A stretch of 33,198 bases of DNA from a virus. The position numbers and the translations under genes were made by a program. The stretch covers positions 1 to 33,198 of IMG/VR virus record IMGVR_UViG_3300009551_000088. One strand, given 5' to 3'. Below are positions 1 to 8,487 of the stretch, in pieces (position 1 is the first letter of the stretch; each line of letters begins with the position of its first letter). The notes below the pieces were generated by a model that did not search any database, was not told the origin of the DNA, and was given only the letters and a program-made list of their open reading frames with translations.

Positions 1-1
1 C

Positions 2-796
2 TTGGTCCCGCCTACTGTCCAATTGGGCAATAGCGGTATCGATCCCCCAGCCCAAGTGCCACAACGCGACATCATTGATGCGCAAATGGCTTTCTTCGGC
101 ACAGGTTGTATCATAAACGAGCAAGTAATTCTTCAAGACCAAGAGGGAGTCCTCGCTTGGGTGTCCGAGCGTCTTGCTGTTGCCATGAGACAGGCAGAGG
201 ATTTGATCCTTAGAGATTACATCCTTTCTGCTGCATCTGTGATCAACGCAGGCGGCGGCAACAACGGCGATAACCCGACTAACTTAGGTGTGTCGGATTT
301 CTCCCTAGTTGCGACTACATTGGATACCAACAATGCCTACAAATTTATGTCTGGCATTGAGGGCATGGACCGATTTGGTACAGGCCCAGTTCGTTCAGCT
401 TATTTCATGCTATCTAGCACGGAATTGCAAACGGACTTTGATGGTTTGACTGGCTCAGGATTCCTGTCCCAGTGGAACTATCCAACCAACGCGAGCGCAT
501 TGCCATCTGAGTATGGCTCGGTCTTCAACATCCGCATTCTGGTATCTTCAGAAGCGCCTGTTGCTAGACTTGCCTCGGCTAACGGACGCGATGTCTATTA
601 CAACTTTGTAATGGGCAAACAAGCGGTAACGCATATCAATCAGGATGGTTATTCCATGAACCTGATTTATCGCGATCCGTACTATTCTGGCATGTTGGCG
701 CAAAACGCTACCTTGGCGGTTAAATTCGCCCAGGCCCAAGCGATTACGCAAGATACTGCTATCCGAAACCTCGCTGCTACACGCAGCGGTAACTAA
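2..796 (+). CDS. Major capsid protein, N4-gp56 family (5' end outside window)
   Basis: This is the C-terminal 264 residues of the protein that forms the phage head shell. The frame is open at the left edge and no start context is visible, so the gene is truncated by the window. Blocks that match my recollection of N4-gp56-type capsid proteins are RDIIDAQMAFFGTG (about residues 22-35), the helix AMRQAEDLILRDY, the GTGPVRSAY strand, SEYGSVFNIRILVSSEAP near residue 170-185 and YRDPYYSGMLAQNA near the C terminus. These proteins are usually 300-400 residues, so roughly the N-terminal quarter is missing. It ends in TAA, and AAGGAGG directly after the stop serves the next gene. First visible gene of the late plus-strand operon. 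Confidence 0.85.
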   Translation: MVPPTVQLGNSGIDPPAQVPQRDIIDAQMAFFGTGCIINEQVILQDQEGVLAWVSERLAVAMRQAEDLILRDYILSAASVINAGGGNNGDNPTNLGVSDFSLVATTLDTNNAYKFMSGIEGMDRFGTGPVRSAYFMLSSTELQTDFDGLTGSGFLSQWNYPTNASALPSEYGSVFNIRILVSSEAPVARLASANGRDVYYNFVMGKQAVTHINQDGYSMNLIYRDPYYSGMLAQNATLAVKFAQAQAITQDTAIRNLAATRSGN

Positions 797-808
797 GGAG
801 GCAGCTAT

Positions 809-1939
809 ATGACAGAATATTCAAGAATGATGCACGGGACATTTACAACCGCTGCAACGCCTGTTGTACAGGTTATTAACTTGCCCTTCCAACCGACTAA
901 GGTCTATCTACGCAATATTACAGCCTATGATGAGCCTGCTCAGTATGCTGTAACAGAAGCATGGTGGGATTCTTTAGCGGATGCGCAAGGCACCGCCGAG
1001 ATGTACTATCTTGAGTCGGCTAGTGCGCCTTGGATTGTAGCAGCAGATTCCGTTGATACTGGTGGTATTTCTACCTTTAGCAATGGTCTTGCTCTTCAAT
1101 TAGGTGCGCAGTTGCAGATTAGCGGCATTACCAAAGCAAGCCCTGCTCAGGTAACCACCGCCAGCGCACACGGTCTTTCAACTGGTCAAATTGTCATTCT
1201 GGAAGGTCTCTATCAGTCTTCAACCACTGGTATGCCACAGCTTAGCAATATCCCATTTGTAATCACTGTGACAGGTGCTACAACCTTTACGATTCCGTTC
1301 AACACTAACCAGTCTAACTATACTGCACTCTCTGGCTCGCCAACGGGCGCATATGTTAGACAGATTACAGCTCCGAACTTGTACTTGCCAGGCGACAATT
1401 ATATCGCCAGCATTACCCTTTCGGGCACGAACGTTGTCGTAGCAACCACCTCAAATCACAACTTCGTTGTTGGCCAAGAGATTGCGTTCCGTATTCCAAG
1501 TGCATTTGGATCTACGCAGCTCAATAGCTTGCCAAACAACCTTATCCCAGGCTCGCCGATCTATTACTATGTGTCGGCAGTAGGGAGCAATACTTCCTTT
1601 ACTTGTACAGCATTGTCTGCTGGCGTAACTGCTTTCAACAGCAATCCAACTGTTGCAAGCGTTCCTGGCTTGACATGGGCGCAAGTATTGGCTGTAGGTG
1701 ATGTGAATACTGGTGGCACTCCTTATAGTGGCGGCGCATTGTACCCAAGCCCTTCCTTCCCGACATTCTCGGGCGGTGTGGCTACGATCAATGGTCCTGC
1801 TATTAGCGGCGCGTTTGTCAACAATACGGCCCAAGGATTCGTAATTGGACTTGGTGTAGGGGAAGTGCAGGCATCTGCATTACTTCTTGCAGCATCTTCA
1901 ATTTACGTATGGGAAGCATATAGATTCGATTCGGATTGA
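809..1939 (+). CDS. Head-surface/structural protein with two FCCH-like modules
   Basis: A 376-residue virion protein placed directly after the capsid gene, preceded by AAGGAGG at a good distance from ATG 809. I see two beta-rich modules. The first (about residues 110-190) carries SAHGLSTGQIVILEG and ends with an FTIP strand, the pattern of the small FCCH-like domains common in phage structural proteins. The second (about 200-360) carries FVVGQEIAFRIPSAFGSTQLN, then VLAVGDVNTGG and ISGAFVNN. The second module recurs as most of the protein encoded at 2555-3007, so the two are paralogs. Position suggests a head decoration or head-completion role; that is inference. No transmembrane segment or catalytic motif is seen. 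The stop TGA 1937-1939 is followed by the endonuclease gene. Confidence 0.7.
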   Translation: MTEYSRMMHGTFTTAATPVVQVINLPFQPTKVYLRNITAYDEPAQYAVTEAWWDSLADAQGTAEMYYLESASAPWIVAADSVDTGGISTFSNGLALQLGAQLQISGITKASPAQVTTASAHGLSTGQIVILEGLYQSSTTGMPQLSNIPFVITVTGATTFTIPFNTNQSNYTALSGSPTGAYVRQITAPNLYLPGDNYIASITLSGTNVVVATTSNHNFVVGQEIAFRIPSAFGSTQLNSLPNNLIPGSPIYYYVSAVGSNTSFTCTALSAGVTAFNSNPTVASVPGLTWAQVLAVGDVNTGGTPYSGGALYPSPSFPTFSGGVATINGPAISGAFVNNTAQGFVIGLGVGEVQASALLLAASSIYVWEAYRFDSD

Positions 1940-1962
1940 CCAAACATACGCATTTTGGTACT

Positions 1963-1989
1963 CTGGGCTCTCTTAAAATGGGAGCCCAG
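1963..1989 (+). promoter_or_regulatory. RNA hairpin burying the SD of the HNH gene
   Basis: CTGGGCTCTC (1963-1972) pairs with GGGAGCCCAG (1980-1989) across a 7-nt loop: ten pairs including one G-U. The 3' arm contains GGGAG (1980-1984), the only Shine-Dalgarno-like sequence in front of ATG 1993. In transcripts coming through from the capsid genes this stem would hide the ribosome-binding site. Sequestration of this kind is established for homing endonuclease genes of phage T4. A terminator role is unlikely because only three T residues follow. Confidence 0.65.
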
Positions 1990-1992
1990 TTT

Positions 1993-2526
1993 ATGAAGAT
2001 ATGCACCAAATGTGGACAATCCAAAGAATTAGAACTTTTTTGTTTAAACAAGAAAAGTAAAGACGGCAGAACTACAAGATGTAGGAAGTGCCATTCAGAA
2101 TCAGTAATGGCATGGGCTAGAAACAATCCCGAAAAACACCAAGCACATAGAGATACGGTTTGGCGAAATTATAGGATTAAACGCGGACTTTCTCTTGATA
2201 AACCAAGAAAGCCTCATAAAAAGTTAGGAGGAAGCATAGACCCTAACGGATATATGGTTTTTAGAGGCAATAAATGGATTGGGCATCCTTGTGCAGACAA
2301 ACGAGGAAGAGTTTCGCATCATCGGTTAGTTATGTTCGAAATTCTTGGAAGGCCATTAAAAGAGCATGAAACTGTGCACCATAAGAACGGCATTCGCCAT
2401 GACAACCGACCTGAAAATTTAGAATTATGGAGCAGCAATCACCCTCCAGGACAAAGAGTAGGTGATCAAATCGAATGGGCCATTGCGTTTCTCAAAGAAT
2501 ACGGATATAACGTAGAAAAAATTTGA
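1993..2526 (+). CDS. HNH homing endonuclease with N-terminal zinc finger
   Basis: A 177-residue free-standing homing endonuclease. It is expected to cut DNA at phage alleles lacking it and spread by repair. The N terminus has a treble-clef-like zinc knuckle, C4-x2-C7 and C30-x2-C33. The C-terminal nuclease runs from about residue 105: HHRLVMFEILGRPL, then ETVHHKNGIRHDNRPENLEL. H129/H130, N142 and H150 are candidate catalytic or metal residues. The frame is open upstream to a TTG at 1936, but I choose ATG 1993 because GGGAG lies 8 nt before it and translation then begins right at the zinc finger. It sits alone between two paralogous virion genes, which is typical of selfish insertion. Its RBS is buried in the hairpin just upstream. 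Confidence 0.88.
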   Translation: MKICTKCGQSKELELFCLNKKSKDGRTTRCRKCHSESVMAWARNNPEKHQAHRDTVWRNYRIKRGLSLDKPRKPHKKLGGSIDPNGYMVFRGNKWIGHPCADKRGRVSHHRLVMFEILGRPLKEHETVHHKNGIRHDNRPENLELWSSNHPPGQRVGDQIEWAIAFLKEYGYNVEKI

Positions 2527-2554
2527 GTCCAACCGTTGGACATCTAGGAGATAT

Positions 2555-3007
2555 ATGACATTCCCCCCAAATCAAGGCCCAAAAGCCCCAGAACGCAATC
2601 CAACACCAACCCCTCAGTATTATCAGCCTAGCGACTTCGAGATTACGGCTTTGACGCTTGGTGCTTCGACCACTGTGACCACTGCCGGCAATGTGAATTA
2701 TGTCGTTGGACAGCAGGTAAGGTTCTTGATCCCCTCCTTTTATGGGACATTTCAGCTCAATAATCTGGATGGATTTGTGACGTCTGTTCCGTCGGATACC
2801 CAAGTTGTCGTGAATATCAACAGCTCTAAGATGAACGCCTTCATCGCTAATCCAACATACGGCCCAACCAAACCTCAGATCATTGCTATAGGCGATGTAA
2901 ATACAGGCCAGACTATTCCAACGGGGAGAGCCGAGACCATGCAAGAGACGTCTATCCCTGGTGCCTTCATAAATATTAGTCCTTCTCCAGTTGGCACTTT
3001 TGTCTAG
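2555..3007 (+). CDS. Structural protein, paralog of the second module of the 809-1939 product
   Basis: A 150-residue virion protein with TAGGAG before ATG 2555. After a Pro/Asn-rich leader of about 25 residues it is a single beta-rich module: TTAGNVNYVVGQQVRFLIPS (about residues 43-62), YGTFQLNNLDGFV, IIAIGDVNTGQT, then SIPGAFINI near the end. Every block has a counterpart in the same order in the C-terminal half of the gene before the endonuclease (VGQEIAFRIPS, STQLNSL, VLAVGDVNTGG, ISGAFVNN). I know the IPS...QLN...GAF-N pattern from uncharacterised structural proteins of podovirus-like phages, so a head or neck surface role is likely. The two paralogs are now separated by the endonuclease gene. 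Confidence 0.7.
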   Translation: MTFPPNQGPKAPERNPTPTPQYYQPSDFEITALTLGASTTVTTAGNVNYVVGQQVRFLIPSFYGTFQLNNLDGFVTSVPSDTQVVVNINSSKMNAFIANPTYGPTKPQIIAIGDVNTGQTIPTGRAETMQETSIPGAFINISPSPVGTFV

Positions 3008-3059
3008 ACTTGCAATCTGTTATATTCTAATTTTAACTTGACAAATCAAGAGGTTAGAT

Positions 3060-3647
3060 ATGGCTGAACGACCACAAGTTAAATCGGAATCGCAAAAAGA
3101 ACTCGACAAAGTAGAAATGCAATTCGACCAGTTTGAAAAGCAGCTAATGGCGCTTAGAGATATGCCCATGAGCAATGCAGAACAGACTGAAGCCCAAACC
3201 AAAATATCTACGAAGGAAGCCGTCCAAAGCGATGCTCCTTATCTGAAGCCAATAAGAACAATTGGTCCTGGCGTAAATCCAAAGTCCGGCGAAAAGGAAG
3301 CATTCAATGAGAAATTTCGCGCTCAATATGAATATGCCAAGCAATATGTGCGTGTGATCGCAGAGAACAATGAAATTGCAGGCGAGACTATTGAAGTATG
3401 GACAAAGCCTTTTGGCGGTCTAAATTGCGAGCTTTGGAAGGTGCCTACGAATAAGCCTGTGATGATCCCTAGATATTTGGCGTCTCAGCTCTCTACAAGG
3501 TAATATATCCGCTACACGATGGAAGAGCCAAGAATGACAGGCACAGAAGGCGGCCACCAATTCTATAGCGGCATGATTGGTAGAGATGTAAGAAGAAGGC
3601 TTGATTGCCGTCCTGTTGGAAATGTAAGCGTGTCGATGTTTAGCTAA
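3060..3647 (+). pseudogene. Conserved virion-operon gene interrupted by in-frame TAA (3501-3503)
   Basis: GAGG precedes ATG 3060. The first 147 codons encode a charged, helical N terminus and a conserved core: NEKFRAQYEYAKQYVRVIAE, then ETIEVWTKPFGGLNCELWKV and PTNKPVMIPRYLASQL. Codon 148 is TAA. The same frame then stays open for 47 codons (MEEPRMTGTEGGHQFYSGM, VRRRLDCRPVGNVSVSMF) and ends at TAA 3645-3647, sharing one base with the ATG of the next gene. As I recall, homologs in capsid operons keep a YHR-x-x-M and G-x-x-YG-type tail after the PRYLA block, which matches the extension. So the full gene is 195 codons with one premature stop. Truncation, readthrough or a sequencing error are all possible; coupling to the next start survives only if ribosomes reach 3645 or re-initiate, for example at ATG 3519. 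Function unknown. Confidence 0.75.
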
Positions 3648-4798
3648 TGAACCTACTTCAAGATGTCATCACTTACGTTCGGCGCATCGTCAAGACTCCT
3701 AGCAATTCGAGCCTTAGCGACAATCTGATCATAGACTACGTCAACCGATTTTGGCTGAATGACAGTGATGGCATCTTTCAATTATTCGATCTTAAGGTCA
3801 AATATACATTCCAAACGCAGCCAGGCATTAATCATTACAATATGCCTCTGTATAATACGAATGGGTATCCTACTCAGATTGAACCAGGAAACCAGTCGAT
3901 TTCTTATTATCCAGTCTACCAAGGGTTCTTTCAACCTGCATTCGTGAATGGCATTCAGGTGCCTTTCTACACGGACAGCGCAAGCTTTTATAATATTTGG
4001 CCTTTATATGTTCAGGCTCTTAATAACACTTTTGTCGGCGATGGGACTGCTGGTCCTTATTCTCTTACTTTGCCCAATTTTCCTGCTTTGGCGGGGTATA
4101 CGGACATTACTGGGGTCATTGCTGCTGGCTCTGCTACTGATCCTATCATTGCCGCTGCGCCTAATCCTGCTATTTCAAAGACCAGTATCAATCCGGCAGT
4201 TTATATAACGACGCAAGATGCTAGCCAAAACTTGATCCAAGTCAATGATACGGGGCAGTTCTTCAATCAGCCTGCATTGTCCGGTAATATGCAATTGGGC
4301 CTTTTGACGGGGAATGTAGGCGGTCTCTATAGCCAGACATCGAATGTCATAAATTACACCAATGGTCAGATGAACGTGACGTTTAGCACGAGCATTCCTG
4401 CTAATACGCCGATCAACTTACAATGCTTATTCTTTCAGCAAGGCATCCCTAGAGCGATATTATTCTACAATAACTGCCTATCTATTATGCCTCCGCCTGA
4501 CACGAACTATCAGATCGAACTGAATGCCTACCTTAGCCCCGCAGCATTCTTAACGACATCGACCGCTATTCCATTTGCCTACATGAGCGAATACATCGCC
4601 AGAGGCGCGGCGAGGAAGATTCTGACGGATACAGGGGATGTCGAACAATTCCAGTTCTACGAGCCGATCTTTAAAGAGCAGAGAGATTTGGTCTGGAAAC
4701 GCAGTCAGCGAATCAAAACAAGTCAAAGAACTGGAACCATCTTCAGCGAATTCAGTTCGCAATCCCCATCTAATAACTATGCAGGCGGAGGGAACTAA
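3647..4798 (+). CDS. Adaptor-like head-tail connector protein
   Basis: A 383-residue protein starting one base inside the previous stop (TAATG), so probably translationally coupled. The N terminus, LLQDVITYVRRIVKTPSN followed by LSDNLIIDYVNRFWL, has the helix-turn-helix layout of phage head-tail adaptor proteins that dock under the portal. The middle (about 60-290) is beta-rich with many Pro, Asn and Tyr. The C terminus returns to helices (YMSEYIARGAARKILTDTGD, then FQFYEPIFKEQRDLVWKRSQ), also as in such adaptors. At 383 residues it is longer than the compact T7-type adaptor, with an extra beta domain inserted. Order capsid - adaptor - nozzle supports the call. The assignment rests on layout and N-terminal pattern, not on a catalytic signature. 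Confidence 0.55.
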   Translation: MNLLQDVITYVRRIVKTPSNSSLSDNLIIDYVNRFWLNDSDGIFQLFDLKVKYTFQTQPGINHYNMPLYNTNGYPTQIEPGNQSISYYPVYQGFFQPAFVNGIQVPFYTDSASFYNIWPLYVQALNNTFVGDGTAGPYSLTLPNFPALAGYTDITGVIAAGSATDPIIAAAPNPAISKTSINPAVYITTQDASQNLIQVNDTGQFFNQPALSGNMQLGLLTGNVGGLYSQTSNVINYTNGQMNVTFSTSIPANTPINLQCLFFQQGIPRAILFYNNCLSIMPPPDTNYQIELNAYLSPAAFLTTSTAIPFAYMSEYIARGAARKILTDTGDVEQFQFYEPIFKEQRDLVWKRSQRIKTSQRTGTIFSEFSSQSPSNNYAGGGN

Positions 4799-5367
4799 TG
4801 TCGATTTCCTATAACCCCAATGTGCCCAATCCGCCCAATAATCCATCTTCAGACGTGGGCGACATGCACACGAATGCCGCTTCGATCAATACATGGGTGG
4901 CAGTTGATCATACGGGATTCAATACTGGGTCTGTTCCGAGCGGTCTGCATAAGCAGGTAACGATTCAAGATGAGAATGTCCCGGTATCGAAGCCAGCTGA
5001 CCCAACTTCGGTGATTTATACCGATGATGGGGTAGCAGACCCTTTGCGCCCCCAGTTATTTTGGGAAAATTCAAATTCTTGGTCCGGCGTCGGCCCGTCT
5101 TTAACAGCCCCGTTCCACTTAAGCGCGATAAGGGCTTGGGCTTTGATTTCAAACGGCGCGATCGTAGCTGGACAAGCTTCGAATTGCACTGTATCAACTC
5201 CAGGCAGCCCTGTTATGCAAATAAATCTAGCTGCTAATTGTGTAAATAGCGCCGACTACGGTGTATTGTCCAATATCGGTAGCCCCCTCAATCGAACCAC
5301 TTCGAGCTTTCAATTCATTACAGGATTAACACAGCCTTATGTTGTCTTTGTAGTCCTTCAAATTTGA
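4798..5367 (+). CDS. Virion-operon protein of unknown function
   Basis: A 189-residue protein overlapping the previous stop by one base (TAATG). It is rich in Asn, Pro and Ser, has no transmembrane segment and contains no motif I recognise. The first 30 residues are Pro/Asn-rich (YNPNVPNPPNNPSSDVG); the rest reads as beta strands (LFWENSNSW, FHLSAIRAWALISNGAIV, YGVLSNIGSP, YVVFVVLQI at the end). It lies between the adaptor-like gene and the nozzle-like gene, where podoviruses may carry small neck or head-closure proteins. A structural role is inferred from position only. Confidence 0.45.
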   Translation: MSISYNPNVPNPPNNPSSDVGDMHTNAASINTWVAVDHTGFNTGSVPSGLHKQVTIQDENVPVSKPADPTSVIYTDDGVADPLRPQLFWENSNSWSGVGPSLTAPFHLSAIRAWALISNGAIVAGQASNCTVSTPGSPVMQINLAANCVNSADYGVLSNIGSPLNRTTSSFQFITGLTQPYVVFVVLQI

Positions 5368-5373
5368 GGTCCT

Positions 5374-8300
5374 ATGAGCCAAAAAATTATTGTTGGGCCA
5401 TTCTCTAAAGGACTCAGAAATGATATCCCTCCTTTTTACATAGACAATGAGTCATTTCCTCAGCTAGTCAATGCATTTCAATGGCGCTCAAGAGTAAGAA
5501 GAAAACGCGGGACAGAGTTCTTAACAAGGCTAGAGCGATATTTCGATTCTACGAATGCAGCTTATACGCCTAGTTCGCCGCCTTATCATATCGTTTTAGA
5601 TGGATCGGGTAACGGGAACCTTTTTACTAGCACATATACGAATGGGACTACAACATTTACGCTAGAAGCTACAGGGAATATCAAGCCAGGGACCGTCACT
5701 CTTGTTGATACTACGTCCTCTACGACTTACACAGACCCCACCCAGGATGGGTATTTGACGCCTACGGGGACAGGCGGATTAAATACCATAAATTACTCGA
5801 CAGGGGCCATCCATATCAATGGAGGCGCAGGCCATAGTATAACGGCTGTGTTCAATTACTTTCCTGGCCTGCCCGTGATGGACATAGAGGAGCTGAATCT
5901 TAATGCCACGCAATTCCCGCAAACGTTGGCGTTTGATACAAAATATTCTTACCAAGTGCTGACTTCCTCCCCGTACTATTCTTACGACGTCAGCTTCTAT
6001 AAAAATCCTCCATCGGCAACTTATATTAACTATGTAGCTAAGGCGTCTCCAACTCCCGTAAAATGGCATGGGCAGAATTACCAGCAATTCTGGTCTGTCA
6101 ATCATGAGAACGCGCTTTGGGCGACAAATGGCATAACAGTCCCCTTTACGACGGCCAATATTGGGATGCAGTTTAAGCCGATCGTGACAGTGGATAATAT
6201 TACGGCTGGCCCGCCTGCCTCTGCCGATCTTGCTATTACCGCACACGGCCTGCTTGTAGGGGATTTTGTTTTTATCAATGAAGTTTTGACGACTACAGGA
6301 ATTAATCTACAAACTGGATATGTAATTTCTGTAGTAAATGCAAACAAGGTCAGAGTCGAATTCCCCAATGCGACATTAGCCACGAATGGGACAGGCGGAA
6401 TAGCACAGTATCTTACGAGCAGCGCCGCCAACCCTAATGTCGATCCAATACGATGGTATGATGGAGACCCAACTGGAGGCCAAGAATCAGCCCCTACTTT
6501 TACTGGTCTTGGGTGGGTCAACTTCTCGCCTCCTATTTATCTAAATAATGGTGCTGTCCCTGCAATTGGCGATTTGCAATCGATTATCTATTACCTTGTC
6601 GGCGCCAGGATGATTATCCCCTATAAGGATAGATTGCTTTTCTTAGGGGTGGTTGTCCAATCTTCTGGGACTGGACCATTCTATCTGCAAGATACGATTG
6701 TCTGGAGCCAAGCTGGAAGCCCCTATTATACAGCCTCATTTGCCTATAGCACAGTAGTCCCTTCGACAAGCGTTTTTGCGGCTGCTACGACTCCAATTTT
6801 AACTCCAGCAGTGCAAGCAGGATCAACGATTACGCAATCAGCCATCCCTATTGCCTATGCAGCGGATGTGCAAGGATTCGGAGGTTGGTTAACCGCGGGC
6901 TACGCTCAGCCAATAACAACGGTTGGATATAATCAAGACGTTCTGTTGGTAGGCTTTACGAATAGGAAGACAAAGCTTCTGTTCACAGGTAGCGATCTTT
7001 TCCCCTTCCAATTCTATATTATCAACTCTGAGCTAGGCGATACGGCTACATTTGGCACGGTCACCTTAGATAGAGGGCTTCTTAATGTAGGTGATAGAGG
7101 GTTTACTATTACCGACCAACAATCGAGTGCGCGCTTCGACCTAGAAATCCCCGATCAAGTCTTTCAATTCGACCTTCTTAATAACGGCACGCAAAGAATC
7201 ACGTCTATAAGGGACTTCACGCAGGAATGGGTCTATTTTACATATCCCGCCAGCACTGAGCAGGCGTTGACTAGCCCTTTCCCGAATCAAACTCTTTTTT
7301 ATAACTATCGCGATCAATCATGGGCGCTATTTAATGAGTCCTATACCGCTTATGGGCCTTTTAGAAGGGTGACAGGGGTCACGTGGTTGACGATAGGAAA
7401 TGAATATCCGAGCTGGTTAGATTGGAACCAAGGATGGACAGAAACCGACTCTAGCTTAGAGCAGCCAGAGGTTCTTGGCGGCAACCAGCAGGGCTTTATT
7501 TTAGTCCGATTGGATGGAACGACTGGCGAAGGGACTTCGCTATCTATCACGGCAGTTTCTATATCTAGCAATGTCACAACTGTAACGTCGCCCAGCCATG
7601 GCTTGAACACAGGCGACTTCGTCTATTTTACTGGAGCCTTGGGCCTATCGAACTTCAATTCCAACCTTACGAACTCGCCTGTAAGCTATATCATTTGGAA
7701 AGTGGATGTCATAGATGTAGATACATTTACGATTTCTGGCGATCCGGAGCTGCCTATCCAAATAGCCCCATCGGGAACATATCGAGGAAATGGGCTTATC
7801 ACCAGGCTTTATGTCCCATTTATTCAGTCAAAGCAATTCCCGACCGCATGGGGAATGTCCAGAAAAACCAGATTAGGGCCACAGCGATACCTTTTGACCA
7901 CGAATGACGCGCCTAATTCTCAAGTTACGCTGAATATTTATCTCAGCCAAAATGCGGGATTGGCATTCAATACGCCACCATATGTTCCAGATAGTAATTC
8001 AACAAATAACTCTGTTATTTATAGCAATGTGATGTTCACGTGCCAGGAGCCGAACAATTTACAGCAGCTTGTTGCCGATCAAGCGCAGACTTGGCATAGG
8101 CAAAATACGAGCCTGATAGGCGATACGGTGCAGGTGGCAATTACCATGTCCGATGAGCAGATGTTTGGACTTTACCCGTCTTCCGTATATTCCAATATTA
8201 CAGGTGCAACGCAGGCCAATCCTTGCGTTTTGACTGTCGTCAATCAGTTCGCAGTAGGCAGTTACATTTTCATTATGACTGTGGGCGGCATGACCCAGTT

Positions 8301-8487
8301 AAACAATAATAATTATTTGATAACGGCTGCAAATTCAACTTCAGTGACGATCAATGTGGACTCGACAGCCTTTACCGCCTACACATCTGGCGGCTTTTGC
8401 TTCAATGTCACGCCAGCCCCAAGCACAGGTGAAATAGAATTGCATGGGATGATCCTAGATGTCTCTCCAAGCCAGGTTCTTGCATGA
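5374..8487 (+). CDS. Large tail nozzle-like structural protein
   Basis: At 1037 residues this is the largest gene in the window, with GAGG close before ATG 5374. The N terminus, GPFSKGLRNDIPPFYI then FPQLVNAFQWRSRVRRKRG, is the Gly-x-N-x-x-(S/P)...L-x-N-x...RRRxG opening typical of podoviral nozzle or tail-stabilisation proteins of the T7 gp12 / P22 gp10 class. The middle (about 430-680) has strand blocks such as DRLLFLGVV, IVWSQAGSPYY, KLLFTGSDLFPFQF and GVTWLTIGNEYPSWL, which suit a beta-propeller. Two FCCH-like inserts carry ITAHGLLVGDFVFI (about 288-301) and SPSHGLNTGDFVYF (about 739-752). By analogy it forms the tube below the adaptor through which DNA exits. The ATG of the next gene overlaps its TGA. 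Confidence 0.6.
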   Translation: MSQKIIVGPFSKGLRNDIPPFYIDNESFPQLVNAFQWRSRVRRKRGTEFLTRLERYFDSTNAAYTPSSPPYHIVLDGSGNGNLFTSTYTNGTTTFTLEATGNIKPGTVTLVDTTSSTTYTDPTQDGYLTPTGTGGLNTINYSTGAIHINGGAGHSITAVFNYFPGLPVMDIEELNLNATQFPQTLAFDTKYSYQVLTSSPYYSYDVSFYKNPPSATYINYVAKASPTPVKWHGQNYQQFWSVNHENALWATNGITVPFTTANIGMQFKPIVTVDNITAGPPASADLAITAHGLLVGDFVFINEVLTTTGINLQTGYVISVVNANKVRVEFPNATLATNGTGGIAQYLTSSAANPNVDPIRWYDGDPTGGQESAPTFTGLGWVNFSPPIYLNNGAVPAIGDLQSIIYYLVGARMIIPYKDRLLFLGVVVQSSGTGPFYLQDTIVWSQAGSPYYTASFAYSTVVPSTSVFAAATTPILTPAVQAGSTITQSAIPIAYAADVQGFGGWLTAGYAQPITTVGYNQDVLLVGFTNRKTKLLFTGSDLFPFQFYIINSELGDTATFGTVTLDRGLLNVGDRGFTITDQQSSARFDLEIPDQVFQFDLLNNGTQRITSIRDFTQEWVYFTYPASTEQALTSPFPNQTLFYNYRDQSWALFNESYTAYGPFRRVTGVTWLTIGNEYPSWLDWNQGWTETDSSLEQPEVLGGNQQGFILVRLDGTTGEGTSLSITAVSISSNVTTVTSPSHGLNTGDFVYFTGALGLSNFNSNLTNSPVSYIIWKVDVIDVDTFTISGDPELPIQIAPSGTYRGNGLITRLYVPFIQSKQFPTAWGMSRKTRLGPQRYLLTTNDAPNSQVTLNIYLSQNAGLAFNTPPYVPDSNSTNNSVIYSNVMFTCQEPNNLQQLVADQAQTWHRQNTSLIGDTVQVAITMSDEQMFGLYPSSVYSNITGATQANPCVLTVVNQFAVGSYIFIMTVGGMTQLNNNNYLITAANSTSVTINVDSTAFTAYTSGGFCFNVTPAPSTGEIELHGMILDVSPSQVLA

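Noticed and set aside
3005-3067. Open frame continuing after TAG 3005-3007
   Set aside because: Nineteen codons with an AT-rich, non-conserved product that ends inside the next gene without a coupling pattern; the GAF-N end is a plausible natural C terminus.
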